Assembly (NCBI RefSeq): GCF_013414195.1
Contig: NZ_JAATTV010000003.1
Span: forward strand, 213,817 to 277,816
Direction: 5' to 3'
Source of the DNA: Psychrobacter sp. BI730
GTDB lineage: Bacteria; Pseudomonadota; Gammaproteobacteria; Pseudomonadales; Moraxellaceae
DNA: 64,000 nucleotides
Under the pieces are notes generated by a model, which searched no databases, was not told the origin of the DNA, and was given only the letters and a program-made list of their open reading frames with translations. Numbering within the stretch: position 1 is the first letter of the stretch; each line of letters opens with the position of its first letter. This document shows positions 38,155-47,657 of the stretch, one piece after another. Both the position numbers and the translations under genes were made by a program.

Positions 38155-39530
38155 TATTTATTGGCCTTCTCAGATTTTGATGTAGTAGTAGTCAGGCTGC
38201 CTGCTTGGCTGTCTTTATGGTCTAGTTCATCAGCTGTGGCATCATTTTGAATACTGTTCTGAACACTGTTTTTAGCATTACTCTTAGTATCGACGTCTAC
38301 TTTACTAGGCTGAGTATCTACATTTGCATATTCTTTATCTAGACCAACCTTGTTTGGCAAGATAGCAACCAATTTTGCCATAGCAGGTTCTAAATCAGTC
38401 ACATCATTAGGCATCAAGGTGATATGAGCAATCTTGCGATCGTCACGCTCAGCCTTATGATAGCTATGATAATGAGCGCCATCGATATTTAGCACTGCAC
38501 TGATATCGGGATATTGACCCAGTACATTCACCATAATCGCAGGATGCACGTTATCTGTATCACCTAATGGCAAATTAACCACGGCACGGATATGGTTCTC
38601 AAACTGGCTGGTAATAGCGCCTTCGATACTCCAGTGTCCAGAGTTGTGGACCCGTGGTGCGATCTCATTCGCCAATATCGCATTATGACCGCGAGCATCT
38701 TTGGTGACGAATAATTCAAGCGCCATAACGCCAACATAATCCAAATGGTTCATGATTTTGGTGATAGCGTCTGTTGCTTGTTGAAACAGGTGACTCGTGC
38801 CAACAGCAGGTGCTTGAGTTTTGGCCAAAATACCGTTGTAATGATGATTTTCGACCAAATCGTAACAGCGTACCTGACCGTTTTGCGCTCTTGCTGCAAT
38901 GATAGAGACTTCACGACTAAAGTTAATAAAACCTTCAGCAATTAACGGCGCAGGTGTTGGCGTAAGTGAGCCTTTACCACTGACAGCGTCCTTTAAATCT
39001 AGCCAAGCAGCTTTAATATCACTGTCTTGCTTGATAACGAACTGACCTTTGCCATCGTAACCACCTCGGCTGGTTTTTAGAACGATAGGCAGTCCTAACT
39101 CTTTACAAGCGTGCTTGAGCTCAGCTTCAGAATTTACTTCCATAAATGGCACGGTTGCGATATCAAGTGTGTTGAACATCTGTTTTTCTTTTAGACGATC
39201 TTGAGCGATATCAAGCGCAATCAGCGGTGGGAACATGCCTTGCTTGCTGCCAGACTTTGACAAGCTAACCAGCTGCTCGACTGTAGATGTTGGCGTGTTT
39301 TCAAACTCTAACGTAAAGACATCCGCTGCTGCGATAAAGTCTTCTAATTGATCGCTATGAAAGACACGACCGTATAAGCTGGCAGGGCATTCTGGATTGT
39401 CTTCTAAGAATACACATTGGTAACCCAGTGGCATGGCGGCTTCGGCAAGCATCATACCAAGCTGACCACCGCCTAAAATACCGATGGTACGAATGGTTTG
39501 GGTAATAGGATAAGCGTTTGCTGTAGTCAT
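38154..39530 (-). CDS. purK: N5-carboxyaminoimidazole ribonucleotide synthetase PurK
   Basis: It makes N5-CAIR from AIR, bicarbonate and ATP in purine synthesis; PurE then rearranges the product. The ATP-grasp enzyme begins IGILGGGQLGMMLAEAAMPLG. VLKTSRGGYDGKGQFVI forms the ATP loop, and EIAPRVHNSGHWSIEGAITSQFENHIRA is the family signature. The conserved enzyme ends near residue 390. A further 65 or so residues (VDTQPSKVDVDTKSNAKN onward) are polar and low complexity, rich in Asp, Ser, Thr and Lys, and not typical of PurK. It lies 197 bp after purE and is coupled to yaiI. Confidence 0.95.
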   Translation of the reverse strand: MTTANAYPITQTIRTIGILGGGQLGMMLAEAAMPLGYQCVFLEDNPECPASLYGRVFHSDQLEDFIAAADVFTLEFENTPTSTVEQLVSLSKSGSKQGMFPPLIALDIAQDRLKEKQMFNTLDIATVPFMEVNSEAELKHACKELGLPIVLKTSRGGYDGKGQFVIKQDSDIKAAWLDLKDAVSGKGSLTPTPAPLIAEGFINFSREVSIIAARAQNGQVRCYDLVENHHYNGILAKTQAPAVGTSHLFQQATDAITKIMNHLDYVGVMALELFVTKDARGHNAILANEIAPRVHNSGHWSIEGAITSQFENHIRAVVNLPLGDTDNVHPAIMVNVLGQYPDISAVLNIDGAHYHSYHKAERDDRKIAHITLMPNDVTDLEPAMAKLVAILPNKVGLDKEYANVDTQPSKVDVDTKSNAKNSVQNSIQNDATADELDHKDSQAGSLTTTTSKSEKANK

Positions 39531-39601
39531 GGCAGGCTCTTTGGATAAAAGTGAATAAGGTGTTTGGGCTATTAAAATCTAAAACTCAATGGGTGAAAAT
39601 A

Positions 39602-39626
39602 GGAAAAGGTGCACTGTATGCACCTT
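39602..39626 (-). terminator. Possible attenuating hairpin between purE and purK
   Basis: On the minus strand AAGGTGCA and TGCACCTT pair around a 5-nt loop, followed by TTTTCC. The T run is short, so it may be a weak or partial terminator reducing read-through from purE to purK. Confidence 0.6.
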
Positions 39627-39727
39627 ATCTCTACTCGGAATTGCTTAAAAATATACAGTGATAGCTTCAATCGGTAAGCTATAAATATAAAAGACGCTGC
39701 TATAAAAGTCGATCGACTTATATCTAC

Positions 39728-40279
39728 CTAAGGATTGATAATACCTGGTGTTGGGCTAGCAAGAATAGTCTCAGTCTGAGACTGGCGCATCTGATCGAGC
39801 TTAGTAGCAATCGTAACATCATGCAATGCCAGTACTTGAATTGCAAGTAGGGCGGCGTTATAAGCACCAGCAGCACCAATCGCCAAAGTGCCAACAGCGA
39901 CGCCTTTTGGCATTTGTACGATAGACAGTAGACTATCCCAACCACTCAGCATAGATGACTTTACGGGGACACCAAAGACAGGTAGCGGCGTTTGGCTGGC
40001 ACACATACCCGGCAGATGAGCGGCACCGCCTGCACCAGCAATGATCACTTGTAGACCATTGTCTTTTGCGCTTTTGGCATAATCAAATAATCTATCAGGC
40101 GTACGGTGTGCAGAGACAACTTCACAATCAAAAGCAATGTCAAAGTCTGCAAGCAATTGCGCAGCAGCACTCATAGTTGCCCAGTCAGACTGTGAACCCA
40201 TGATAATGCCGACTTTTGGCTGACCAGCAGGGGAGGTGATTGGACCGTTCTGGTTAGCAGCAGTATTCGTGGTGCTCAT
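39728..40279 (-). CDS. purE: N5-carboxyaminoimidazole ribonucleotide mutase PurE
   Basis: It converts N5-CAIR to CAIR in purine synthesis. The 183 residues match class I PurE. The phosphate and substrate loop is [12 protein letters not shown], with [16 protein letters not shown] and [14 protein letters not shown] containing the catalytic His region, then [10 protein letters not shown] and [30 protein letters not shown] lies before the ATG. A polar lead of about 20 residues precedes the domain. It is upstream of purK in the usual order. Confidence 0.96.
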   Translation of the reverse strand: MSTTNTAANQNGPITSPAGQPKVGIIMGSQSDWATMSAAAQLLADFDIAFDCEVVSAHRTPDRLFDYAKSAKDNGLQVIIAGAGGAAHLPGMCASQTPLPVFGVPVKSSMLSGWDSLLSIVQMPKGVAVGTLAIGAAGAYNAALLAIQVLALHDVTIATKLDQMRQSQTETILASPTPGIINP

Positions 40280-40386
40280 GATTGGATATCCTCAAAAAGA
40301 CCATCATACAAAAATTTTGCTACACTCGTAAAGCCAAGTTTGACTTTTAATACTTGTCTGGCACTAATTGCAGTGATATCACGATT

Positions 40387-41343
40387 TTATATATGTTTTT
40401 CATCGTGATAATGCTGAACAAAGTGATGGGCTGTCAATGGTAATGGTTGTTCGGTATCGAGTTGATAGCATGTTAGATAGCCGCTATCTACTGCTGCAGA
40501 GTAGTCGGTACAGGCAACTTGTGGACTGAGTGGCTCAGGTGTGCCAGTGAGCCAATAGTGCCCGACAAACACAGGTTTATGAGTTTTTAATTCAAAGTCA
40601 ATATTTTCAGCCAGCGCATCAGGCGGTATTTGTGCCAATGCGGACGATGGAGCACGAGACACTTCACGAAGTGTGCGTGTATTAAGCTCATCTAGCCACC
40701 AACGTACTCGCACTCGTGTACGCTCAGTACCTTCTTTATCTACCATCACAATACCATCAGGTAAGCTTGTTTCAACCCCTTTTAGTACTCGCTCTAAAGC
40801 GTCAAAGGCGATGGTATCTTCTTTAGCCGTCGCGATTAAACCTGCTGGAGTTAAACAGTTATCGTCAGTCAGAAGGGGTTTTAGTATTGCCATGCTATCT
40901 GTATCCCAGCAAGCATGTACAAAACAGGCGTAGTCGGTCTCAATCCATAATGGAGTTTCGTATAAACGCTGCAACCAGTACTCATGTTGCTCTGAGCCGA
41001 ATGGTATCTCTGCTAAAAACGCCTCGTGTTGGCGTCTGTGGATGTCGTTGTGCGAGCGTAAATACTGGCTAGTATTATCGGGATCGCGCGTGGCATATGC
41101 CAATGCATTATATTCATGGTTGCCCATCACTGCATCGGCTACATCGGCATCTAGCATTGCAAAGACAATCTCTAACGTGGCTAATTGCTGCGAACCACGA
41201 TCGATCAAATCGCCGATGAACAACGCCCTGTGACCTATTGGTGGCACGAAATGCTGACCGTTATGCTCATAGCCCAACTGATGCAGCAGACCGACCAGTT
41301 TGTCTGCATAACCATGTATATCACCGATAATATCTATAATCAT
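40387..41343 (-). CDS. Calcineurin-like metallophosphoesterase (ApaH/PrpE-like)
   Basis: This 318-residue phosphoesterase is of unknown substrate. The metal-binding blocks are all present: IIGDIHGYADKL (residues 4-15), FIGDLIDRGSQQ, MGNHEYNALAY, and later a His in FVGHYWLTGTPEP. Relatives include serine/threonine protein phosphatases, diadenosine tetraphosphatase ApaH and PrpE; the spacing resembles this bacterial protein-phosphatase-like branch. The ATG has no clear ribosome site. It is on the same strand as purE, with a 107-bp gap, but no functional link is evident. Confidence 0.87.
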   Translation of the reverse strand: MIIDIIGDIHGYADKLVGLLHQLGYEHNGQHFVPPIGHRALFIGDLIDRGSQQLATLEIVFAMLDADVADAVMGNHEYNALAYATRDPDNTSQYLRSHNDIHRRQHEAFLAEIPFGSEQHEYWLQRLYETPLWIETDYACFVHACWDTDSMAILKPLLTDDNCLTPAGLIATAKEDTIAFDALERVLKGVETSLPDGIVMVDKEGTERTRVRVRWWLDELNTRTLREVSRAPSSALAQIPPDALAENIDFELKTHKPVFVGHYWLTGTPEPLSPQVACTDYSAAVDSGYLTCYQLDTEQPLPLTAHHFVQHYHDEKHI

Positions 41344-41446
41344 AATGTATTACTAAATCTCAAATGTAGAAATATAATGTGCGCAAAATAGTATTTATAA
41401 AGTACAGCTGCCTTTAAAATGCTAGCTTTAATATACGTAAAAATGT

Positions 41447-42055
41447 CTAAAATCCTGGTGATAGTAACGCATTGATAAAATGCGGTAGTACTTTTGGTTC
41501 CAAAACAATCGTAGCGATAACGCCAAATGCGCCGCCCCACATATGAGCCATGTGATTGATATTTGAGCCACCGCGTCGATCCGCATAGATACTATAAAAT
41601 ATATAAGCCACAGCAAATAGTATCGCAGGAATAGGAATCACGGCAAAGAGGTAAATTCTCTCCCATGGTGCTAACAGAATAAAAGCAAACAGCACAGCTG
41701 ATACGCCGCCTGATGCGCCTAAACTCAAATAACTGGCGTTGTTCTTATTTTTCACGTAACTTGGAATCATGGCAACGATAATTGCCAACACATAAAAAAC
41801 CACAAAACCGTAGCCGAATAAAAACGGCTGATATAGTCCTTCGATAGCACGCCCAAAAAAATACAAAGTAAACATATTAAAGAGCAAATGCATACTATCA
41901 GCATGAATAAAGCCGTGGGTCACAAAGCGATCCCATTGCCCATTGTTGACTGCTGGCGGGTAAAAAATCAATCGATTAAATAGCGTCTTGTTTTGCCAAG
42001 CCAATAAGCTGACAATAACGGTAATAATGATAATAAGCGTCGTATGGTTTAACAA
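41447..42055 (-). CDS. Rhomboid-family intramembrane serine protease
   Basis: This 202-residue membrane protease has six predicted helices. The family loop WDRFVTHGFIHADSMHLLFNMFTLYFFG is followed by the catalytic GASG (Ser115) and the partner His171 in NHMAHMWGGAFG. Rhomboids cut single-pass membrane proteins inside the bilayer; no substrate is known here. It is shorter than E. coli GlpG because it lacks the N-terminal cytoplasmic domain. It is transcribed towards the phosphoesterase gene, with a 103-bp gap. Confidence 0.93.
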   Translation of the reverse strand: MLNHTTLIIIITVIVSLLAWQNKTLFNRLIFYPPAVNNGQWDRFVTHGFIHADSMHLLFNMFTLYFFGRAIEGLYQPFLFGYGFVVFYVLAIIVAMIPSYVKNKNNASYLSLGASGGVSAVLFAFILLAPWERIYLFAVIPIPAILFAVAYIFYSIYADRRGGSNINHMAHMWGGAFGVIATIVLEPKVLPHFINALLSPGF

Positions 42056-42476
42056 AGGAAAATCCTTAGGCCGTGCCTGATATGTGACAATGTTACAAAT
42101 GACAAGCTACAAATGACAATATTCAAAGCCTAAGCGTTACGGCTGATTAAAAAGTAAGTTTGACGTCTGATCCGTATTAAGTACTAACCATTAGCAATAG
42201 ACTAATACTAACAGCAGTTGCGATAACGCGAATACCTATTGTGTGACAAAACGATGCTTTTTTATGCGGTTATAGTGAATAATGTAGCAGTGTACCATGC
42301 AACATAAGTGAAACTTTTAGAGCGATGGTAATGAAGACACCAATAACTAAGGTAATGCTCAGACTAGTTACGAGTACGGCCTTAGTTAAAAAGTAACATT
42401 TCCAAATGATGTACATAAAAACAAAATAAGTGCTCAATTTTGCACATTCAAATAAGGCTGATAGAGGCAGTGGAAT
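42056..42476. other. Divergent region rhomboid / BON-like gene
   Basis: This 421-bp region presumably contains promoters for both genes. The BON-like gene has GAGGCAG before its ATG. No other element was recognised. Confidence 0.45.
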
Positions 42477-44114
42477 ATGAACATTATTGACCAGCTAGAA
42501 CAAACGGTAACCCCAGCTGTAATGGGTAATGATGACAGCAATAATGTCGCCTATGTCAGTCTACTTGAGCAATTTTATGCTGTTTTGGCCGCGCGTTTAG
42601 CTGTGCCACAGGTTTACTCACAATTGCTGCGTACTGATCAAGTAATGACTAGCAGCAATAATGAAAGCCCTTTATTTGAACAAATATGGCAAGATAAAAG
42701 CCTGCAAGAAATTATCGTCCAAGAATTGTCAGCCACCCACCACATTGATGAGCAGACAACTGAGCAACTACTAATTAGTGCCGCACCATTGGCATATCGT
42801 GAGCTAAAAGTATTGGCCAATGGGCAGTTTTTGCCAGCATTTTTACAAGAGAAGCAGGCTGCTTTACGTCCATATTTACCTATCTGGGCAGCAGCTGTGA
42901 TTACGGCTACTCAAGGTGTAAATCAGCAAGTACAAAAAAGCTTTGGTTCAGATGATAATAATGTGCCAGTACATATGCCAGTAAGTGACGACATATCGAA
43001 TAGAATTGAGGACGCTACTTTAGCTACTGGCATAGACACACCAACAACGAATAATGATGCAGAAAGTATAGAGCAAATATCAACTGCTGAGCGTGCAAAC
43101 ACTGAAGCGTTAGATAACGATACGATGGCCAATAGCGATGCTATTCATGCCAATCCAGCAGCCTACCATTTGGCAGAAAATAGTAATTTAAAGCATGCAC
43201 AAGTACGCACTCGCAATCAACGAAACGATCTACTAATACGTGTATTTTTATTAATAGTAGCTCTAGCTGCGCTTGCACTAGCAGCATGGGCATTATTAGT
43301 GAAACCCAATAATGAAATACCAGTAGAACCTGCGGCCACAGTACCTGTTGAACCACAGCCAGCACCCGTGCCTCCTGTACCAACAACGACTCCTGTTGAG
43401 CTTATTGTCGGTGTAGACAACGGCGGTAACTTGTACACTTGTAGCGCGACCGTTGGCGATGCTGCACTGCAAAGCACGTTGCAACAGGCACTCAATACAA
43501 GCTTTGGTGAGCAGGCAAGTATTTGTGAATTAAACATACAGGATGGGGTAGCAACTACAATCGCTAATATGCCTGCCGAAATACTGTCCAATGTCTTGAC
43601 GATGCTTAGATCAACACCATTTGCACGTTTGCATGTGCAAAATGATCGTCTCACACTGGAGGCGCCAGACAATATGCTGCTGCAAAAACTGGTTACAGAA
43701 GTACGCAACTTAGCACCAGCGATGGTGGTCGAGAGTACAGCACCATTACCGTTGCCTGATAATAGCAATATTGGTGATGCTACGAACAACATGGCAAACG
43801 CAAATAACCAGTTTGTAGATGATGGGGCGGGGATTAATAATCAATACAATAATAATGGGGTAAATAGTAACTCTGGCGAATACCAAGCATCAGATGATGA
43901 TACTGGAGATCGTGTGATACCAACTCCTTTGCCTAACAATAATAACAGTTTTAATAATGCGCCCAACAATCTGCCTACCAATGGCGCGAGTAATATTCCC
44001 AACAACTTTCCTTCGAATAATCAAACGACCAGACCGCCAGGACCTTTTTCACCTTCAGAAGTGGATGAGATGGCAAACACAGTCATCGTTGCTGAACCAG
44101 CTCAAGTTAGGTAG
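42477..44114 (+). CDS. Membrane-anchored BON-like protein with Asn-rich tail (OmpA domain lost)
   Basis: This is a 545-residue paralogue of the next gene. Residues 1-145 form a helical cytoplasmic domain shared with it (MNIIDQLEQTVTPAV; LLEQFYAVLAARLA). A variable linker follows, then one transmembrane helix (about 253-273, LLIRVFLLIVALAALALAAW). A Pro/Val-rich periplasmic spacer and a BON-like domain (about 300-425; YTCSATVGDAALQSTLQQAL, CELNIQDGV) come next. Where the paralogue has an OmpA peptidoglycan-binding domain, this one has about 120 Asn-, Pro- and Ser-rich residues and ends EVDEMANTVIVAEPAQ. The function is unknown; it may be a partner or decoy of the OmpA paralogue. Confidence 0.75.
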   Translation: MNIIDQLEQTVTPAVMGNDDSNNVAYVSLLEQFYAVLAARLAVPQVYSQLLRTDQVMTSSNNESPLFEQIWQDKSLQEIIVQELSATHHIDEQTTEQLLISAAPLAYRELKVLANGQFLPAFLQEKQAALRPYLPIWAAAVITATQGVNQQVQKSFGSDDNNVPVHMPVSDDISNRIEDATLATGIDTPTTNNDAESIEQISTAERANTEALDNDTMANSDAIHANPAAYHLAENSNLKHAQVRTRNQRNDLLIRVFLLIVALAALALAAWALLVKPNNEIPVEPAATVPVEPQPAPVPPVPTTTPVELIVGVDNGGNLYTCSATVGDAALQSTLQQALNTSFGEQASICELNIQDGVATTIANMPAEILSNVLTMLRSTPFARLHVQNDRLTLEAPDNMLLQKLVTEVRNLAPAMVVESTAPLPLPDNSNIGDATNNMANANNQFVDDGAGINNQYNNNGVNSNSGEYQASDDDTGDRVIPTPLPNNNNSFNNAPNNLPTNGASNIPNNFPSNNQTTRPPGPFSPSEVDEMANTVIVAEPAQVR

Positions 44115-44120
44115 TTTTTA

Positions 44121-44154
44121 TAAGGCACGCTGTTTTATAGGGCGTGTCTTTTTC
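44121..44154 (+). terminator. Terminator between the paralogous genes
   Basis: AGGCACGC and GCGTGTCT form a stem with one G-T pair, followed by TTTTT. It separates the two paralogues transcriptionally. Confidence 0.7.
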
Positions 44155-44408
44155 TATGGCCTATCTTTTCATGTAGCTTGGCTATAGTTACGTGTGCCAT
44201 CCGAAACATTACTTACTGTATCATTTGCACAACAACGTACAGACTGTGAATAGCAGCTTAAGAATTTTATAATAATCAAAACCAAATAAAGTAGTTTGAT
44301 GGATTTATTGCCACCATGACTACTATGACGATTGAATACAAAAGAATGAAATAGCTGCTTTTTGAGCAAACGAATCATATAAATAAAAATTAAGGGGAGA
44401 GCCATATT

Positions 44409-46007
44409 ATGGATATTATTAGCCACTTGACACGCACCGTCAGCCCAGCCGTATTGGAAGATGACCGTAGCCCAGCTAAGAAAAATCTACTAGAACAGTT
44501 TTATGCCATTTTTGCTGCTCGTCTTGCAGACAATGATACTTTTAGCCGCTTTGCTAATGAAAACATTGCCCGTGACGACAATGCTTTTTATGACCGTGTA
44601 TGGACAGAAGGAGCACATCGCGACCAAATTTCTCGTGAACTGGCAGGCAAACATAATGTCGATGCAACGGCCTCACGTGGTTTGATTGCGATGGCAGCGC
44701 CATTGGCTTTTCATGAAATCAAAAGCTTGGCTGGTACTACGCCTGTTCCGCAATTTTTGAATGACAACCTGAACAGTTACCAGCATCATATCCCTGCATG
44801 GGCGGGTACTGTTTTGCCTGCTAGTGCAGTCGCTGCCACTTCTACTACGGCTGGCACACCAATTTCTGATACTACCAGTACAGCGCCACTACAAAAAGAA
44901 GAAGAGCCAAAAGAGAGCTTTATGAAAGCACTGCTACCTATTATTGGTTTGATTATCTTGGGTGCATTGGCTTGGGCACTACTCAGAGGATGTCAAGAAA
45001 ACCCCGAGCCTGTAGCAACACCAGCAGCCACAGTACAGCAAGGGGCACAAGGTAATGAGGCACTAGCGGTTGCCGGCGCGATTGAGCCTGCATCACTGAG
45101 CATCGCAACTGGTGAAAATAGCGAGCTGTATGCTTGTCGTATGAGCGTAGGTGATGAGACATTACAAACCAATGTTATGAATGCTTTGACTGGTGCATTT
45201 GGTGACCAAGCCAATAAATGCCGTGCTGACGTTGATGATAATTTTGCAGTAGATATGCCAGCATCCGCTCAATTGGCAACGATATTACCAATTATCAAAA
45301 ATGTACCGAATGCGAGCATGATTATCAAAGGCGATAATATTACTGTGAATGCTCCTGATAAAGCCGTATTGGATAAGTTGGTTGCCGACCTACAAGCAGC
45401 TGCTCCTGCCATGACCGTGCAAGCTGAAGGTCCATTAGACCTACAAGGCGAGATTGACGATAGTCTGGCTGCTGCAGATGTGGCGATGACCAATCTAGGT
45501 GAAAACCCAGATCCACGTGATGTTGCTCGTGCTTTAAGTATTCAGGTGATTAACTTCCAAGTAGACGAAGCGGTTATACCTGAAGTCAATAAAGCGCTAT
45601 TAGACCGTGCTGCAGAAATCATCAATAACGTACCTGATATGAAGCTGATGATTGTCGGTCATACAGACAGTCAAGCCTCTGATACCTATAATATGGAGCT
45701 GTCTCAGGAGCGTGCTGAGTCAGTGAAAGCTTATCTAGTATCTAAGGGAGTTGATGCCAGTAAACTAACTACCAAAGGCATGGGCGAATCAGAACCAATC
45801 GCGGACAATTCAACCGAACAAGGTCGCTTCCGCAATCGCCGTATTGAATTTATGGTCAATGATGAAGTGGTCAGCGCAAATGATGGCATGATGATAAACA
45901 GTGATTCGCTAGACCCAGATATGAACCCATTAGATAGTAATAATGATGACTTGTTACCAGATGGTGATGATGCTACTCAAGGTACTGCGGTAGACCCAAC
46001 CAATTAA
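44409..46007 (+). CDS. OmpA-family protein with N-terminal helical domain and BON-like domain
   Basis: This 532-residue protein is anchored by one internal helix. Residues 1-140 share the helical domain of its upstream paralogue (MDIISHLTRTVSPAV; NLLEQFYAIFAARLA). A helix at about 175-196 (LLPIIGLIILGALAWALL) is followed by a BON-like periplasmic domain (about 230-345, LYACRMSVGDETLQTNVMNAL). The C-terminal OmpA domain (about 375-490) has INFQVDEAVIPEVNKALLD, MIVGHTDSQASDTYNMELSQERAESVKAY and the peptidoglycan-binding GRFRNRRIEF, and an acidic tail closes the protein. The BON-OmpA order recalls mycobacterial OmpATb (ArfA). AGGGGAGAG precedes the ATG. Confidence 0.85.
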   Translation: MDIISHLTRTVSPAVLEDDRSPAKKNLLEQFYAIFAARLADNDTFSRFANENIARDDNAFYDRVWTEGAHRDQISRELAGKHNVDATASRGLIAMAAPLAFHEIKSLAGTTPVPQFLNDNLNSYQHHIPAWAGTVLPASAVAATSTTAGTPISDTTSTAPLQKEEEPKESFMKALLPIIGLIILGALAWALLRGCQENPEPVATPAATVQQGAQGNEALAVAGAIEPASLSIATGENSELYACRMSVGDETLQTNVMNALTGAFGDQANKCRADVDDNFAVDMPASAQLATILPIIKNVPNASMIIKGDNITVNAPDKAVLDKLVADLQAAAPAMTVQAEGPLDLQGEIDDSLAAADVAMTNLGENPDPRDVARALSIQVINFQVDEAVIPEVNKALLDRAAEIINNVPDMKLMIVGHTDSQASDTYNMELSQERAESVKAYLVSKGVDASKLTTKGMGESEPIADNSTEQGRFRNRRIEFMVNDEVVSANDGMMINSDSLDPDMNPLDSNNDDLLPDGDDATQGTAVDPTN

Positions 46008-46056
46008 TCTACATGTTCTTATTTTGATTATAGTTAGACTGTAGTAGCCAAACAAC

Positions 46057-46088
46057 AAAAACCGCATCTTATAAAGGTGCGGTTTTTT
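46057..46088. terminator. Bidirectional terminator between the OmpA gene and nagZ
   Basis: AAAACCGCATCTT pairs with AAGGTGCGGTTTT around a 3-nt loop (one G-T), with flanking A and T runs, between convergent genes. Confidence 0.87.
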
Positions 46089-46119
46089 GTATGCTACTCG
46101 ATGACAATTTAATAAGCTA

Positions 46120-47196
46120 TTATTTATATAGAGTAGGATCTATTGATGCTTTGGCAGTCTGAGCATCAGCTTGCCCATTAAAAAAAGTCTGAGTAACATT
46201 TTGCTTGGCTTGCTGCCAGTATTCAAATTGCTGGCAGGTAGATTCAAGATCGCCTTGCCATGTTGGGATGTTGCCGCGCATGGTTTTGATACGTTGCTGG
46301 TTAGGGTAAGGCAGATCCTGCGCAGCTTTAGCAGCCTCATGAGCAGCCACACGGTCATTGCATACGAGGGCAATATCACAACCAGCATCAATGGCCGCTT
46401 TTACGCGAGCACTGACATCACCAGCCGCCTTTGCACCTGCCATCGATAAATCATCAGAGAAAAGTACCCCGTCAAATTTAAGCTCATCTCGAATGATATC
46501 TTGTAGCCAAATTTTGGAGAATCCTGCTGGCTTGTCGTCTACTTGCGAAAATATCACATGTGCTGGCATAAGAGCGTCCAGACTATGTAGTGTTTGAGCA
46601 AAAGGTTGCATATCGCTATTAATGATTTCATCCAAGCTACGCGTGTCGATGGCTTCTGATACGTGCGAGTCAGGAGCGATGGCACCATGACCGGGGAAGT
46701 GTTTACCAGTGGTTGCCATACCAGCTGCCTTCATACCGCGCATAAACTGTGTTGCAAGCGCAGTGATGGCTTGTGGCTCATGATGAAAGCTGCGGTCACC
46801 AATGACTTGGCTAATACCATCTCTATCCAGTACGGGTGCAAAGCTCAAATCGATTCCTACAGCCAGCACTTCAGCTGCCATTAAATAACCGCAATCGTAG
46901 GCGCAGCTAAGTGCCTGGCTTGGGTCTTGATTGAATAGTTCACCCAATCGACCCATAGCAGGTAGGGGCGTGAATCCTTCACGTAGCCTCGCGACTCGTC
47001 CACCTTCTTGGTCCACACCGATAAGTATGTCTTGATTGTGATAACGTATATCGTCGCATAGTGCTCTGACTTGGGCCGCATCTGTGACGTTACGACCAAA
47101 CAATATCACTCCGCCGACCTGTGCTTGTTTAATCAAGCTGACATCTTCAGCGGTCAAAGCGGTACTATCAACATCTATCATTAAAACGCCGTACAT
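46120..47196 (-). CDS. nagZ: Beta-N-acetylhexosaminidase NagZ
   Basis: NagZ is a cytoplasmic glycosidase (GH3) that removes GlcNAc from 1,6-anhydro-muropeptides in peptidoglycan recycling and so influences AmpC induction. The product is 358 residues. The substrate motif GKHFPGHGAIAPDSH carries the His that acts as acid/base in NagZ, and the nucleophile Asp lies in LFSDDLSMAGA. The N-terminus GVLMIDVDSTALTAED fits the family. AAGGAAC precedes the ATG. It is single, convergent with the OmpA gene. Confidence 0.95.
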   Translation of the reverse strand: MYGVLMIDVDSTALTAEDVSLIKQAQVGGVILFGRNVTDAAQVRALCDDIRYHNQDILIGVDQEGGRVARLREGFTPLPAMGRLGELFNQDPSQALSCAYDCGYLMAAEVLAVGIDLSFAPVLDRDGISQVIGDRSFHHEPQAITALATQFMRGMKAAGMATTGKHFPGHGAIAPDSHVSEAIDTRSLDEIINSDMQPFAQTLHSLDALMPAHVIFSQVDDKPAGFSKIWLQDIIRDELKFDGVLFSDDLSMAGAKAAGDVSARVKAAIDAGCDIALVCNDRVAAHEAAKAAQDLPYPNQQRIKTMRGNIPTWQGDLESTCQQFEYWQQAKQNVTQTFFNGQADAQTAKASIDPTLYK

Positions 47197-47657
47197 CGCA
47201 TGTTCCTTATTATTTTATATATGGTTATATTATGAGAGTGACTGATTATCTATCTATGGCTGTCTTATCGCTTATCAGTCATTGTTCAGATGTCTTATTA
47301 TGACAGTTATTATTAATTGAGCATAATGTGGCAGATTATTGGGGTCAAATCAATTTGCTAATAGCCAGTAGATTCAGTCATCAAATCGATGTGGATAGCC
47401 CTCAATTACTATGTATGATAAAAGTGATAGAAAGTTTGGTATGTACAGAGGTAGAGTGTAAGATTGCTTATACAGTTTGAGACAGTTCAGTATTTATGCG
47501 CATGATAATATTGATTGATTTTTGACTATATATCAGTATTTAATGATGCATAAAGTATAAGAATAAAAAACCCAGCATTTATAGGTCATAACAGATTCGA
47601 GCATTTCTAATTCTGATGAATTACCCAATACTATTAACTTCAAATAACTAGGTACAT
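47197..47657. other. nagZ-prc divergent intergenic region
   Basis: This 461-bp AT-rich region presumably contains both promoters. No ORF, riboswitch or strong inverted repeat was found. Confidence 0.45.

Noticed and set aside
43217..43792. 191-codon minus-strand frame
   Set aside because: It is antisense to the BON-like gene, with biased composition (Ser/Ala/Cys) that mirrors the real gene.
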